Assembly (NCBI GenBank): GCA_947493885.1
Contig: CANLTE010000006.1
Span: 1-64,000 of the forward strand
DNA length: 64,000 bases
Source of the DNA: an uncultured Maribacter sp.
GTDB lineage: Bacteria > Bacteroidota > Bacteroidia > Flavobacteriales > Flavobacteriaceae
Direction of reading: 5' to 3'
A model generated the notes under the pieces. The model was not told the origin of the DNA. It searched no databases and saw only the letters and a program-made list of their open reading frames with translations. How positions within the stretch are numbered: position 1 is the stretch's first letter; the number at the start of each line of letters is the position of its first letter. Positions 43,629-51,731 of the stretch are shown in pieces. Made by a program: the position numbers and the translations under genes.

Positions 43629-43670
43629 TTTAAAGATTTCTTCATCTTTTTTGTAACATTTTAAAGATTT
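43629..43670 (+). repeat. 11-bp direct repeat upstream of rpoD
   Basis: TTTAAAGATTT occurs at 43629-43639 and again at 43660-43670, 31 bp (three helical turns) apart, 50 bases before the sigma factor start. AT-rich, so chance is possible; the spacing would suit two protein molecules on one DNA face. Confidence 0.35.
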
Positions 43671-43719
43671 GTACGTATAAGTATATGCAGTCCATGCAAA
43701 ATGAACTTAATATTATTAA

Positions 43720-44583
43720 ATGAGACAGCTTAAGATTACAAAACAGGTTACCAATAGGGAAACCGCATCTTTGGATAAGTACTTACAAGAAATTGGAAAA
43801 GTAGACTTAATTACTGCAGATGAAGAAGTAGAGTTGGCACAACGTATCAAGGCAGGCGATCAAATCGCTCTTGAAAAACTAACAAAGGCCAATCTTAGAT
43901 TCGTAGTATCGGTTGCTAAACAGTACCAAAACCAAGGCCTTACTCTGCCAGACTTAATCAATGAAGGAAACTTAGGATTGATAAAAGCGGCACAACGTTT
44001 TGACGAAACTCGTGGATTTAAATTTATTTCTTATGCAGTATGGTGGATTCGTCAATCTATATTACAAGCTTTAGCGGAGCAATCTCGTATTGTTCGTTTA
44101 CCATTAAACAAAATTGGTTCCATCAATAAAATAAACAAAACTTTTGCTTTTCTTGAGCAAGCACACGAGCGTATTCCGTCTGCTGAAGAGATTGCTAAAG
44201 AATTGGATATGACTGTTGATGATGTAAAACAATCTCTAAAAAATTCTGGTCGTCATGTATCCATGGATGCTCCTTTAATTGATGGTGAAGATTCTAATCT
44301 TTACGATGTACTTCGTAGTGGTGAGTCTCCAAACCCTGATAGAGAGTTACTACATGAGTCTTTACGTACCGAGATTGAACGTGCTTTAGAAACGCTTACA
44401 CCTAGAGAGGCCGATGTTATTCGTTTGTACTTTGGTCTTGCGGGTCAACATTCTATGACCTTAGAAGAAATTGGTGAAACTTTTGATTTAACAAGAGAAA
44501 GAGTTCGTCAAATTAAAGAAAAAGCAATACGTAGATTAAAGCATACTTCTAGAAGTAAAATCCTTAAAACATATCTTGGATAA
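43720..44583 (+). CDS. rpoD: Primary RNA polymerase sigma factor (RpoD/SigA type)
   Basis: 287 residues, the short form of the primary sigma-70 found in Bacteroidota, lacking region 1.1. Region 1.2 ([26 protein letters not shown]), region 2 ([54 protein letters not shown]), region 3 and region 4 ([34 protein letters not shown]) are all complete. It recognises the TAnnTTTG boxes seen throughout this window. It is flanked by terminators and stands alone. Confidence 0.95.
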   Translation: MRQLKITKQVTNRETASLDKYLQEIGKVDLITADEEVELAQRIKAGDQIALEKLTKANLRFVVSVAKQYQNQGLTLPDLINEGNLGLIKAAQRFDETRGFKFISYAVWWIRQSILQALAEQSRIVRLPLNKIGSINKINKTFAFLEQAHERIPSAEEIAKELDMTVDDVKQSLKNSGRHVSMDAPLIDGEDSNLYDVLRSGESPNPDRELLHESLRTEIERALETLTPREADVIRLYFGLAGQHSMTLEEIGETFDLTRERVRQIKEKAIRRLKHTSRSKILKTYLG

Positions 44584-44608
44584 ATACTTTGTGTATTAAC
44601 GCAAGATG

Positions 44609-44705
44609 CAAATTACAAATGTTAAACTTTCCTTAAATTGGAAATTAGGCATATAAATTGTAATTTGTAAAACGTAACAACAGTTATCATGACTGTTCGT
44701 TTTTT
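44609..44705 (+). other. Structured 3' region of rpoD with terminator-like hairpin
   Basis: CAAATTACAA (44609-44618) and TTGTAATTTG (44658-44667) form a perfect 10-bp inverted repeat with a 39-base spacer. A second hairpin, AACAGTTA/TGACTGTT (44679-44697, one wobble, loop TCA), is followed by CG and T6 (44700-44705), as an intrinsic terminator. This may be just the rpoD 3' end, or a small RNA. Confidence 0.45.
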
Positions 44706-44715
44706 GATTGATGAA

Positions 44716-44744
44716 TAAACTCCGGCTGATTACCGGAGTTTTTC
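44716..44744 (+). terminator. Second terminator downstream of rpoD
   Basis: AAACTCCGG (44717-44725) pairs with CCGGAGTTT (44733-44741), then T. It lies 20 bases after the first terminator-like hairpin and 22 before the next gene. Confidence 0.85.
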
Positions 44745-44765
44745 AATTTTAAACTCATTTTAAAA

Positions 44766-45005
44766 GTGAATAATTCCAAAAAAATACCGGAAAACCAACC
44801 TAATAATCCATTACATGGAATTAAGTTAGCTACTATTTTAGAAGAGCTTACCAACACCTATAGCTGGGAGGAATTGGCTAATCAAATAAACATTAATTGT
44901 TTCAAAAGCAACCCATCTATAAAATCAAGTTTAAAATTTTTAAGAAGAACACCTTGGGCTAGAGAAAAAGTAGAACAGTTATACCTTTACAGTATCAAAA
45001 AATAA
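44766..45005 (+). CDS. VF530 family DNA-binding protein (DUF2132)
   Basis: 79 residues. GTG start at 44766; no ATG gives a full domain. The family core is clear: [62 protein letters not shown]530-type proteins are small helical double-stranded-DNA-binding proteins of unknown physiological role. Starts 22 bases after a terminator, so it needs its own promoter or read-through; trmL follows after 5 bases. Confidence 0.88.
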   Translation: MNNSKKIPENQPNNPLHGIKLATILEELTNTYSWEELANQININCFKSNPSIKSSLKFLRRTPWAREKVEQLYLYSIKK

Positions 45006-45010
45006 AATAA

Positions 45011-45460
45011 ATGCCCTATAATATTGTCTTAATAGAGCCCGAAATACCAAATAATACTGGAAATATTGGTAGATTAAGTTTAGGTACTGGCTCAACACTT
45101 CACTTGGTAAAACCTTTTGGGTTTGAGTTAAGTGACAAACGTTTAAAAAGAGCTGGTTTGGACTATTGGCAACATTTGAATGTGAAAATTTATGATAGCG
45201 TAGCTGACTTTTTTTTAGAACATAAACACAAAAAAATGGCTTTTTTATCTAGCCATGGCGATCAAAAACATTGGGATATTGATTTTGAGGACAATATGTT
45301 TTTTGTTTTTGGAAAAGAATCCGTTGGACTTTCTAAAAACATTTTAGAAGACCATAAAAAAAACACTTTTAAAATACCGCTCTATAGTGAGCATATCCGG
45401 AGCTTAAATCTTGCTAATGCTGTAAGCATAGTTCTATATGAAGGCTTAAAGCATATATAG
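45011..45460 (+). CDS. trmL: tRNA (cytidine/uridine-34 2'-O)-methyltransferase
   Basis: 149 residues, the minimal SPOUT enzyme. Methylates the ribose of the wobble base in tRNA-Leu isoacceptors. Features: IVLIEPEIPNNTGNIGRLS, LHLVKPFGFEL, LKRAGLDYW, FVFGKESVGLS and IPLYSEHIRSLNLANAVSIVLYE. Full length. Confidence 0.95.
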   Translation: MPYNIVLIEPEIPNNTGNIGRLSLGTGSTLHLVKPFGFELSDKRLKRAGLDYWQHLNVKIYDSVADFFLEHKHKKMAFLSSHGDQKHWDIDFEDNMFFVFGKESVGLSKNILEDHKKNTFKIPLYSEHIRSLNLANAVSIVLYEGLKHI

Positions 45461-45495
45461 CTTAACTATTGACTATTTAAAAGGAGGTATTTCAT

Positions 45496-45503
45496 TACTT
45501 TTG
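45496..45503 (+). promoter_or_regulatory. TACTTTTG -7 box of rpe
   Basis: An exact TAnnTTTG match 25 bases before the rpe ATG. The nearest TTG upstream (45469) is 24 bases away, somewhat far. Confidence 0.6.
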
Positions 45504-45528
45504 CAAAAAATAAACTAAGTTTTTAGCC

Positions 45529-46188
45529 ATGAGTAATACTAAAATAGCACCTTCATTATTAGCCTCCGATTTTGGAAATTTACAACGAGACGTGGAAATG
45601 GTAAATGAAAGTGCTGCTGATTGGCATCATATTGATATTATGGATGGCGTTTTTGTACCCAATATATCATTTGGAATGCCTGTTCTTCAAGCCATTCAAA
45701 AACATGCAACAAAAACGTTGGATGTTCATTTAATGATTGTTGATCCTGATAGGTATATTAAAACCTTTGCCGAGTTAGGAGCAGATATTTTAACCGTTCA
45801 TTATGAGGCCTGTACACATCTGCATAGATCATTACAAGCCATAAAAGCAGAAGGTATGAAAGCAGGTGTTGCACTAAATCCGCATACTAACATTAATGTT
45901 TTAGAAGACACTATTAACGATATTGATGTAGTTTGTATTATGAGTGTTAATCCAGGATTTGGCGGGCAGTCGTTTATTAAAAATACATATCATAAGGTAA
46001 AAGCACTAAAGGAGCTTATCATAAAAAAAGAGGCTAAAACACTAATAGAAATTGATGGCGGGGTAACTTCTAAAAACGCAGCAGCACTTACTAATGCAGG
46101 TGCAGATGTTTTGGTTGCTGGTAGCTTTGTTTTTAAAAGCGAAAATCCTATCGAAACAATTCAAGAATTAAAAAGTATTGCAGGTTAA
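45529..46188 (+). CDS. rpe: Ribulose-phosphate 3-epimerase
   Basis: 219 residues, TIM barrel. Interconverts ribulose 5-phosphate and xylulose 5-phosphate in the pentose phosphate pathway. Motifs: APSLLASDFGNL, HHIDIMDGVFVPNISFG, DVHLMIVDP, HYEAC, VCIMSVNPGFGGQSF and IEIDGGV. Metal ligands (His, Asp, His, Asp) are present. The stop overlaps the next start (TAATG). Confidence 0.97.
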   Translation: MSNTKIAPSLLASDFGNLQRDVEMVNESAADWHHIDIMDGVFVPNISFGMPVLQAIQKHATKTLDVHLMIVDPDRYIKTFAELGADILTVHYEACTHLHRSLQAIKAEGMKAGVALNPHTNINVLEDTINDIDVVCIMSVNPGFGGQSFIKNTYHKVKALKELIIKKEAKTLIEIDGGVTSKNAAALTNAGADVLVAGSFVFKSENPIETIQELKSIAG

Positions 46189-47159
46189 TGGACAGTTATG
46201 ATGTTGTAATAATTGGAGGCGGTCCAATAGGAATAGCTTGTGGGTTGGAAGCCAAGAAAAAAGGGCTCAACTACGTTATTCTTGAAAAAGGTCCAATAGT
46301 AAACTCTCTATTTAACTACCCTTCAAATATGCAGTTCTTTTCGTCGTCAGAACGATTGGAAATTGATAACATCCCTTTTATTTCAATTGAAGCAAAACCT
46401 AAAAAAAATGAAGCTCTTGAATACTACCGTAGAATAGTTACTAGTAATGACATAAAAATTAATTTATTTGAAAAAGTTACTGAAATAAAAAATGAAGAAT
46501 CTAGTTTCACTGTAATTTCAGAAAAGCAAAAATACTTCTCAAAAAAAATAATTATTGCTACTGGTTTTTACGACATTCCCAACTTGCTTAATGTTCCTGG
46601 AGAAGAGCTGCCCAAAGTTTCTCATTATTACAAAGAACCACATTTTTACTCCAAACAAAATGTTGCCGTGATTGGTGCTAGCAACTCTTCCACAGATGCT
46701 GCTTTAGAATGTTGGCGAAAAGGAGCCAACGTTACACTAATTATTAGAGGAGATGAAGTTGGCTCAAGAGTAAAATATTGGGTTCGTCCAGATATTATTA
46801 ACCGCATAGAAGAAGGTAGTATTACTGCTTATTATAACGCCACCGTAAAAGAAATCACCCAAAACAAAATCCTCATTAACACAAAAAAAGGAACTGAGGT
46901 TCTGGATAACGATTATGTTTTGGCGTTGACTGGGTATCGCCCAGATTTTAAATTTTTAAATCTGTTAAATGTTGAGCTTTCTAAAGATGAAAAAAAACTT
47001 CCTCAATATAATCCTGACACCATGGAAACCAATGTTTCTGGAGTATATCTAGCAGGTGTAGTATGTGGTGGAATGGAAACCCATAAGTGGTTTATAGAAA
47101 ATTCTAGAGTCCATGCTAAACTTATTATGCAAGATATCATACAAAATATAAAAGCTTAA
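46188..47159 (+). CDS. ypdA: YpdA-family bacillithiol disulfide reductase
   Basis: 323 residues, a flavoprotein with FAD motif VVIIGGGPIGIACGLEA and NADPH motif VAVIGASNSSTDAALEC; NMQFFSSSERLEI and VAGVVCGGMETHKWF are YpdA-type features. No CxxC redox pair, as expected for YpdA, unlike thioredoxin reductase. The family reduces oxidised bacillithiol in Firmicutes, and some Bacteroidota make bacillithiol; its synthesis genes are not in this window. The ATG overlaps the rpe stop by one base, implying translational coupling. Confidence 0.88.
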   Translation: MDSYDVVIIGGGPIGIACGLEAKKKGLNYVILEKGPIVNSLFNYPSNMQFFSSSERLEIDNIPFISIEAKPKKNEALEYYRRIVTSNDIKINLFEKVTEIKNEESSFTVISEKQKYFSKKIIIATGFYDIPNLLNVPGEELPKVSHYYKEPHFYSKQNVAVIGASNSSTDAALECWRKGANVTLIIRGDEVGSRVKYWVRPDIINRIEEGSITAYYNATVKEITQNKILINTKKGTEVLDNDYVLALTGYRPDFKFLNLLNVELSKDEKKLPQYNPDTMETNVSGVYLAGVVCGGMETHKWFIENSRVHAKLIMQDIIQNIKA

Positions 47160-47261
47160 TACAACACTGTTTCTAGGGATTCTTTTTTTACCACTTTAAC
47201 GTCTTTTTTGAATTCGGTTATTACTACATCTTTGTATATTTAAAACATACTTTATAACTGG

Positions 47262-49226
47262 ATGATTAAACTTCTAAAAAACAATATACAACCATACAAA
47301 AATTCTTTTTGTCAAAGTTTTATTTTGATTCTTTGCTGTGTAATTTCAACCCGATCATTTAGTCAAGACTCTACCTCAACCAGCACTAAAGACGAGTCGC
47401 CACTCATACAATTTGGATGGACAAAAAGAGTCAAAGAAAAATCATTAGAACCCTATTACAATCAACTAAAAACCATTGAGTATGGTACACAACGGTTCTC
47501 CATATTTGAGCAGCTTATAGAGCATCATACCAAAAGAAACAATACTGACTCCATTCTTCACTATGGTAATTTATATGTTAAAGAAATAGGTAATTGGAAT
47601 GAAACCGAAAAAATAAAGGAGCGCCACTATGCTAGAGCATATTATTTTCTAGGAACAGGTAGTTTTATGAATGGCCTATTAGATAATTCTATAAAATGGC
47701 ATATTAAAGGTTTGCAAGCAGCGGAAAATACCAATTTTATTGAACAGCAATACAAAAATAAATTAGGCCTATCAAAAAGTTATTTGGGACAATCAAAAAT
47801 GAATAAGGCTATTGAAATTTTGAATCAATCTTTACTAGATTTTGCCCCAGAATTTCCACTGTTAAAGGTGAAAAACAATATCCTATTGGGTAAAGCACAT
47901 CGTTTTAATAAGAGTTATGAAAAAGCCTCACAATATTATGATGGTGCTTTATCTATTTCAAAAGCTTTAAATGATACGGAAATGCTACTAACCACAAGGT
48001 TAGAACTTGCCAAATTAGCGGAAGACACCAATGAAGGCGAAAAAGCTTTTAACGCATACGAATCAATTAGAAATGAGGCCAAAGCAAGCGGATTTGATGG
48101 TATTTACTTTGAAGGATCCTTATTATTAGCACGTTACTATTACCGGAGAGAATATTATGAAGCAGCTCAGATAGGGCTTTCCATGGCATATGTAAATGCT
48201 ATAGAAAGTGAAAACCTTCAATTTCAAAAAGATTTACTTCATTTGCAAGCTAGAGGGTTTGCAAAACAGGAAGATTACAAAAATGCGTACGCTGCCTTGA
48301 CTCAACTTTATGGTGTTCTTAGTCAAATTAAAGCTAATCAACAAAGAGAAATCATAAAAGAGCTTGAAATACAATATGAAACTCTTGAAAAAGAAAAAGA
48401 AATCTCAAAACTAGAAGAAAATCAAATTAAAAAAGAAGCAGAATTAAGTCGTCAAAAAACTATAAAAAATGCTTTCTTAATTGGATTTTTAGTCATTCTA
48501 ATTCCAATAATTGGGTTACTCTATTTATACTATCAAAAAATACAAACCCAAAGCGAGTTAGCCAAAAAGCAAGAAGAAATTAACGCGCAAAAAGTAACTG
48601 CCTTAAAACAAGAACAAGAACTAAATCTTATAAAAGCCACATTAGATGGACAGGATGAAGAACGAAAAAGAATTGCTCAAGAACTACATGACAGTATAGG
48701 TGGTAACCTTGCAGGTATTAAACTTCAAATTGCAAGTATTAATTCTATAGACTTAAAGCCCATATCCAACCAATTAGATGAAACTTATCAGTTAGTACGT
48801 GATATTTCGCATACCTTAATCCCTAAAAAATTCAGAGAGGATAACTATATAATTTTACTATCAGAATATGTAAAAAACATCAATAACAGCAACGGAATTC
48901 AAGTAAAACTCTACTCTCATCAAGAAAACGAGTTAAATACTATTGATGAGAAAATCAAAATGGAAGTTTTTAAAGTTATCCAGGAGTTAATGACCAACAC
49001 CTTAAAACATGCCAAAGCCTCAGAAGTAGACATTCAACTTAATTTAATAGATGAAAATGTTTCGCTGCTTTTTGAAGATAACGGAATTGGTTTCAATACC
49101 AAAGAGGTTTCTGAAGGTATAGGTTTTAAAAATATAAAACATAGAGTTTCTGAACTTTCAGGAACACTTCATATAGACTCATTTAAAAATAAAGGTACTG
49201 TAATTGCCATTGAAATACCTGTTTAA
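47262..49226 (+). CDS. TPR-containing sensor histidine kinase (HisKA_3 / NarL-type)
   Basis: 654 residues. An N-terminal hydrophobic signal (about 17-35, ending SFSQ), then a periplasmic region of about six TPR repeats (120-360), a coiled coil (355-400), one membrane helix (about 403-423), a second coiled coil and the kinase core. The phospho-acceptor is His476 in ERKRIAQELHDSIGG. The ATPase has QELMTNTLKHAKAS (N box) and FEDNGIGF (G1). It phosphorylates the regulator encoded next. Its stimulus is unknown; TPR sensors in Bacteroidota often sense peptides or envelope state. Confidence 0.92.
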   Translation: MIKLLKNNIQPYKNSFCQSFILILCCVISTRSFSQDSTSTSTKDESPLIQFGWTKRVKEKSLEPYYNQLKTIEYGTQRFSIFEQLIEHHTKRNNTDSILHYGNLYVKEIGNWNETEKIKERHYARAYYFLGTGSFMNGLLDNSIKWHIKGLQAAENTNFIEQQYKNKLGLSKSYLGQSKMNKAIEILNQSLLDFAPEFPLLKVKNNILLGKAHRFNKSYEKASQYYDGALSISKALNDTEMLLTTRLELAKLAEDTNEGEKAFNAYESIRNEAKASGFDGIYFEGSLLLARYYYRREYYEAAQIGLSMAYVNAIESENLQFQKDLLHLQARGFAKQEDYKNAYAALTQLYGVLSQIKANQQREIIKELEIQYETLEKEKEISKLEENQIKKEAELSRQKTIKNAFLIGFLVILIPIIGLLYLYYQKIQTQSELAKKQEEINAQKVTALKQEQELNLIKATLDGQDEERKRIAQELHDSIGGNLAGIKLQIASINSIDLKPISNQLDETYQLVRDISHTLIPKKFREDNYIILLSEYVKNINNSNGIQVKLYSHQENELNTIDEKIKMEVFKVIQELMTNTLKHAKASEVDIQLNLIDENVSLLFEDNGIGFNTKEVSEGIGFKNIKHRVSELSGTLHIDSFKNKGTVIAIEIPV

Positions 49227-49236
49227 ATCACAAATC

Positions 49237-49881
49237 ATGAAATACAACTTAATTATTGCTGATGACCACAAAATGTTTATTGATGGTATGCTAAGTATTT
49301 TAAAAGAGGTTCCCGAATTTCAAGTTACACTTACCGCAAAAAATGGAGCTCAAGTTGTAAAGTATTTGGATATTAACGGCGTAGACGATTTACACCTACT
49401 CATCACCGACCTTACAATGCCAGAAATGGATGGTATTGCGCTCAACAAAATTGTAAAAGAGAAGTACCCTAAACTAAAAACTCTAGTGGTAAGCATGCAT
49501 ATTGACGGGGGGATGATTGACAAACTTATTCGGAACAATGTTGATGGTTATGTACCAAAAAACGCCGAAAAAGATGAACTACTTAATGCAATTACTACAA
49601 TTGTTAATGGGCAAAAATACTTTTCACAAGAAGTTAAAAGAGCTTATACCGACGCTATGTTCGAAGAAAAAAAGAACAAAGAAATTAGCCTAACAGCACG
49701 AGAGAAAGAAGTTCTAAAGCTTATTGCTGAAGAAAATACGACTCAGGAAATTGCAGACACTCTGTTTTTAAGCAAACATACCATTGAAAGTTATCGTAAA
49801 AACTTAATTTCTAAACTTGGCGTAAAAAACCTTGCAGGACTTACCAAACATGCCATAAAAATTGGCCTTTTAGACACTTAA
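49237..49881 (+). CDS. LuxR/NarL-family response regulator
   Basis: 214 residues from ATG 49237 (MKYNLIIADDHKMF); an earlier ATG at 49204 lies inside the kinase gene and adds an unneeded extension. Receiver domain: acidic pair Asp9/Asp10, phospho-acceptor Asp58 in LITDLTMPEMDG, switch residues near VVSMH and YVPKNAEKDEL (Lys). DNA-binding domain: LTAREKEVLKLIAEENTTQEIADTLFLSKHTIESYRKNLISKLG. Starts 10 bases after the kinase stop: a cognate pair. Confidence 0.95.
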   Translation: MKYNLIIADDHKMFIDGMLSILKEVPEFQVTLTAKNGAQVVKYLDINGVDDLHLLITDLTMPEMDGIALNKIVKEKYPKLKTLVVSMHIDGGMIDKLIRNNVDGYVPKNAEKDELLNAITTIVNGQKYFSQEVKRAYTDAMFEEKKNKEISLTAREKEVLKLIAEENTTQEIADTLFLSKHTIESYRKNLISKLGVKNLAGLTKHAIKIGLLDT

Positions 49882-49889
49882 TTAATCGT

Positions 49890-49916
49890 TACCCCTGAAA
49901 ACGGGGTACGGTTTTT
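49890..49916 (+). terminator. Terminator after the two-component operon
   Basis: TACCCC (49890-49895) pairs with GGGGTA (49903-49908), loop TGAAAAC, followed by CGG and T5. The stem is short but GC-rich. Confidence 0.6.
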
Positions 49917-49990
49917 CACTATTTGAGGCGTATTTCTACAGACGCTTCTGTTTCATCTTTGTACCATTAATAACTAAAACTTGTACAACT

Positions 49991-50377
49991 ATGAAACTTA
50001 AATTTTTATTAGTCCTTTCTGTATTATTTATTTCTTGTAGCAATGATAAAAAATCAAGTGAAGCTCCAAAACAATTGACTATAATTAAGTCTGATATTTT
50101 ATTAGAAAGCACAATAGACAAACCTTTTTCATCACCAAATAAATCTGAAAATATTACGCTAACCGTTTCTGGAAAAACAATACTAGATGGCACCGCTACC
50201 TTTAAGGTAATTGATGCTAACGGTGGAGAAGTACACTGTGAAACTTTCCCTGCAAAAAACTTAATTCAATCCGATTACAAAACCGCTAATTCATCACTTC
50301 AGGAAGTCCATATTAAAGAAGTAGTAGAGGGTTATTTTGTAGAAGATACCCTTAAAAATATTGCACAACTATACTAA
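49991..50377 (+). CDS. Predicted lipoprotein, unknown function
   Basis: 128 residues with a lipobox (VLFISC, Cys16) followed by SNDKKSSE. The mature part (about 30-128) is a small mixed domain with ITLTVSGKTILDGTATFKVIDANGGEVHCETFPA and a helical end. It resembles no family I can name. Stands after the two-component terminator; it may belong with the next gene, 39 bases on. Confidence 0.7.
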   Translation: MKLKFLLVLSVLFISCSNDKKSSEAPKQLTIIKSDILLESTIDKPFSSPNKSENITLTVSGKTILDGTATFKVIDANGGEVHCETFPAKNLIQSDYKTANSSLQEVHIKEVVEGYFVEDTLKNIAQLY

Positions 50378-50416
50378 ATCAATACCAAATTCAACGAACC
50401 ATTTAAAAAAACAGTA

Positions 50417-51019
50417 ATGATTATTTACGGTAGTAGGTCAGCTCATATTGGTAATATCCCTAGTAAATCAGTAAAATGCGAAAACTGCAATTCTGAACGT
50501 ACAATTACTTTCAATATCTTTCGTAGACATGCCCATATTTTTTGGATACCACTTTTCCCTATTGGTAAAACTGGAGTCTCTGAATGCAGCTATTGCAAAC
50601 AAGTTTTACGAAAAAATGAAATGTCAGATACCCTAAGAATAGCGTACCTAAAAGCTAGAAACACTGCAAAAGGACCAAAATGGCAATTTGCTGGGTTATT
50701 CCTTGTCTTAGCTTTATTCATATTTGTTGGTTTTTCTAGCAGCATAAACAAAAACAATGAAGCTCAATATATTACGGAACCTTTAATTGGAGATGTATAT
50801 AGCTATAAAACTGAAACAAATCAATACTCTACTATGAAAGTGGTTAGCGTATCTAGTGATAGTGTATTTGTTTATCTTAACACTTACGAAGTTGGCAGAA
50901 AATCAAGTATTTACAAAATCGAAAAGGATGAGCGTTACTCCGAAGACACCTATGCATATTCTAAAGAAGAAATAAAAGCGCTTTACGAAGAAAAAACCAT
51001 AGTTAGTATTGACAGATGA
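50417..51019 (+). CDS. Zinc-ribbon membrane protein, unknown function
   Basis: 200 residues. An N-terminal zinc ribbon (Cys21-x2-Cys24 ... Cys57-x2-Cys60) with IFRRHAHIFWIPLFPIGKTG between the pairs, then a membrane helix (about 90-108) and a C-terminal domain (115-200) with GDVYSYKTETNQYSTMKVVSVS. The first part matches a family of small proteins with zinc ribbon and WIPLFP motif seen across bacteria. Function unknown. The 90 bases after it hold no feature before the tRNA terminator. Confidence 0.75.
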   Translation: MIIYGSRSAHIGNIPSKSVKCENCNSERTITFNIFRRHAHIFWIPLFPIGKTGVSECSYCKQVLRKNEMSDTLRIAYLKARNTAKGPKWQFAGLFLVLALFIFVGFSSSINKNNEAQYITEPLIGDVYSYKTETNQYSTMKVVSVSSDSVFVYLNTYEVGRKSSIYKIEKDERYSEDTYAYSKEEIKALYEEKTIVSIDR

Positions 51020-51070
51020 TTCCTTATACTACTCTTTTAAAAAAGATTAATTTACTCCAGCATAGGGCAT

Positions 51071-51108
51071 AAAAAAAGCTACTTAACAGTAAATACTAAG
51101 TAGCTTTT
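51071..51108 (-). terminator. Intrinsic terminator after tRNA-Arg (minus strand)
   Basis: On the minus strand AAAAGCTACTTA (51108-51097) pairs perfectly with TAAGTAGCTTTT (51085-51074), followed by more T. It starts 2 bases after the tRNA. Confidence 0.85.
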
Positions 51109-51109
51109 G

Positions 51110-51183
51110 TGACCGCGAAGGGATTCAAACCCCCAACCCTCAGAGCCGAAATCTGATGCGCTATTCAGTTGCGCCACGCGGCC
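51110..51183 (-). tRNA. tRNA-Arg, anticodon TCG
   Basis: A complete 74-base cloverleaf on the minus strand: acceptor GGCCGCG/CGCGGTC (one G-U) with discriminator A, D stem GCGC/GCGC, anticodon stem TCAGA/TCTGA with loop TTTCGGC (T33, anticodon TCG, G37), T stem GGGGG/CCCTT with loop TTTGAAT. CCA is not encoded. It lies 9 bases after yqeY and is followed by a terminator, so yqeY and the tRNA may be co-transcribed. Confidence 0.93.
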
Positions 51184-51192
51184 GTTATTTTT

Positions 51193-51642
51193 TTAAGAAA
51201 GTAATTTTTTAACTATCGTAGAAATAGTTTTTCCATCAGCTTGTCCTGCCAACTCTTTAGAAACCATTCCCATTACTTTACCCATATCTTTCATTCCCGA
51301 AGCTCCAGTATTTGCAATGGTTTTTACAACAACCTTTTCTACCTCTTCTTCTGAAAGTTGTTCTGGCAAAAACTGTTCTATAATTTTTGCTTGCGCGATT
51401 TCTGGTTGAGCCAAATCTGCTCTACCTTGCTCTGTAAAAATTGCAGCACTATCTTTACGTTGCTTTACTAATTTCTGTACAAGCTTTATTTCATCAGCTT
51501 CTGTCATTTCAACTCCAGAACCAGTTTCAGTTTGTGCTAATAACAATGCAGACTTTATTGCTCGCAAAGACTCTAACGCAACCGAATCCTTAGCTTTCAT
51601 AGCAGCTTTCATTTGCTCCATTACCTTTGATTGTAAGCTCAT
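51193..51642 (-). CDS. GatB/YqeY domain protein
   Basis: 149 residues, the stand-alone YqeY form: MEQMKAAMKAKDSVALESLRAIKSAL, KLVQKLVKQRKDSAAIF, IIEQFLPEQLSEEEVE, MGKVMGMVSKELAGQADG. The domain forms the C-terminal tRNA-binding tail of GatB and GlnRS; the free protein's role is not settled. It lies downstream of ftsZ but a strong hairpin separates them. Confidence 0.92.
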   Translation of the reverse strand: MSLQSKVMEQMKAAMKAKDSVALESLRAIKSALLLAQTETGSGVEMTEADEIKLVQKLVKQRKDSAAIFTEQGRADLAQPEIAQAKIIEQFLPEQLSEEEVEKVVVKTIANTGASGMKDMGKVMGMVSKELAGQADGKTISTIVKKLLS

Positions 51643-51676
51643 AACTGTATTTTTTTAGAATTGCGAATATAAAAAT

Positions 51677-51709
51677 AAAACCCGAAAATAGCTTCTATTT
51701 TCGGGTTTT
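51677..51709 (-). terminator. Intrinsic terminator of the dcw operon after ftsZ
   Basis: AAAACCCGAAAATAG and CTATTTTCGGGTTTT (51677-51691 and 51695-51709) pair over 15 bp with a CTT loop; A/T flanks give T runs on either strand. It lies 22 bases after the ftsZ stop. Confidence 0.85.
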
Positions 51710-51731
51710 AAAAGTCTGTTAAATATGCTCT

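Noticed and set aside
51110-51183. tRNA locus as an integration (attachment) site
   Set aside because: No integrase, no partial tRNA copy and no foreign segment next to it; both sides are housekeeping genes.
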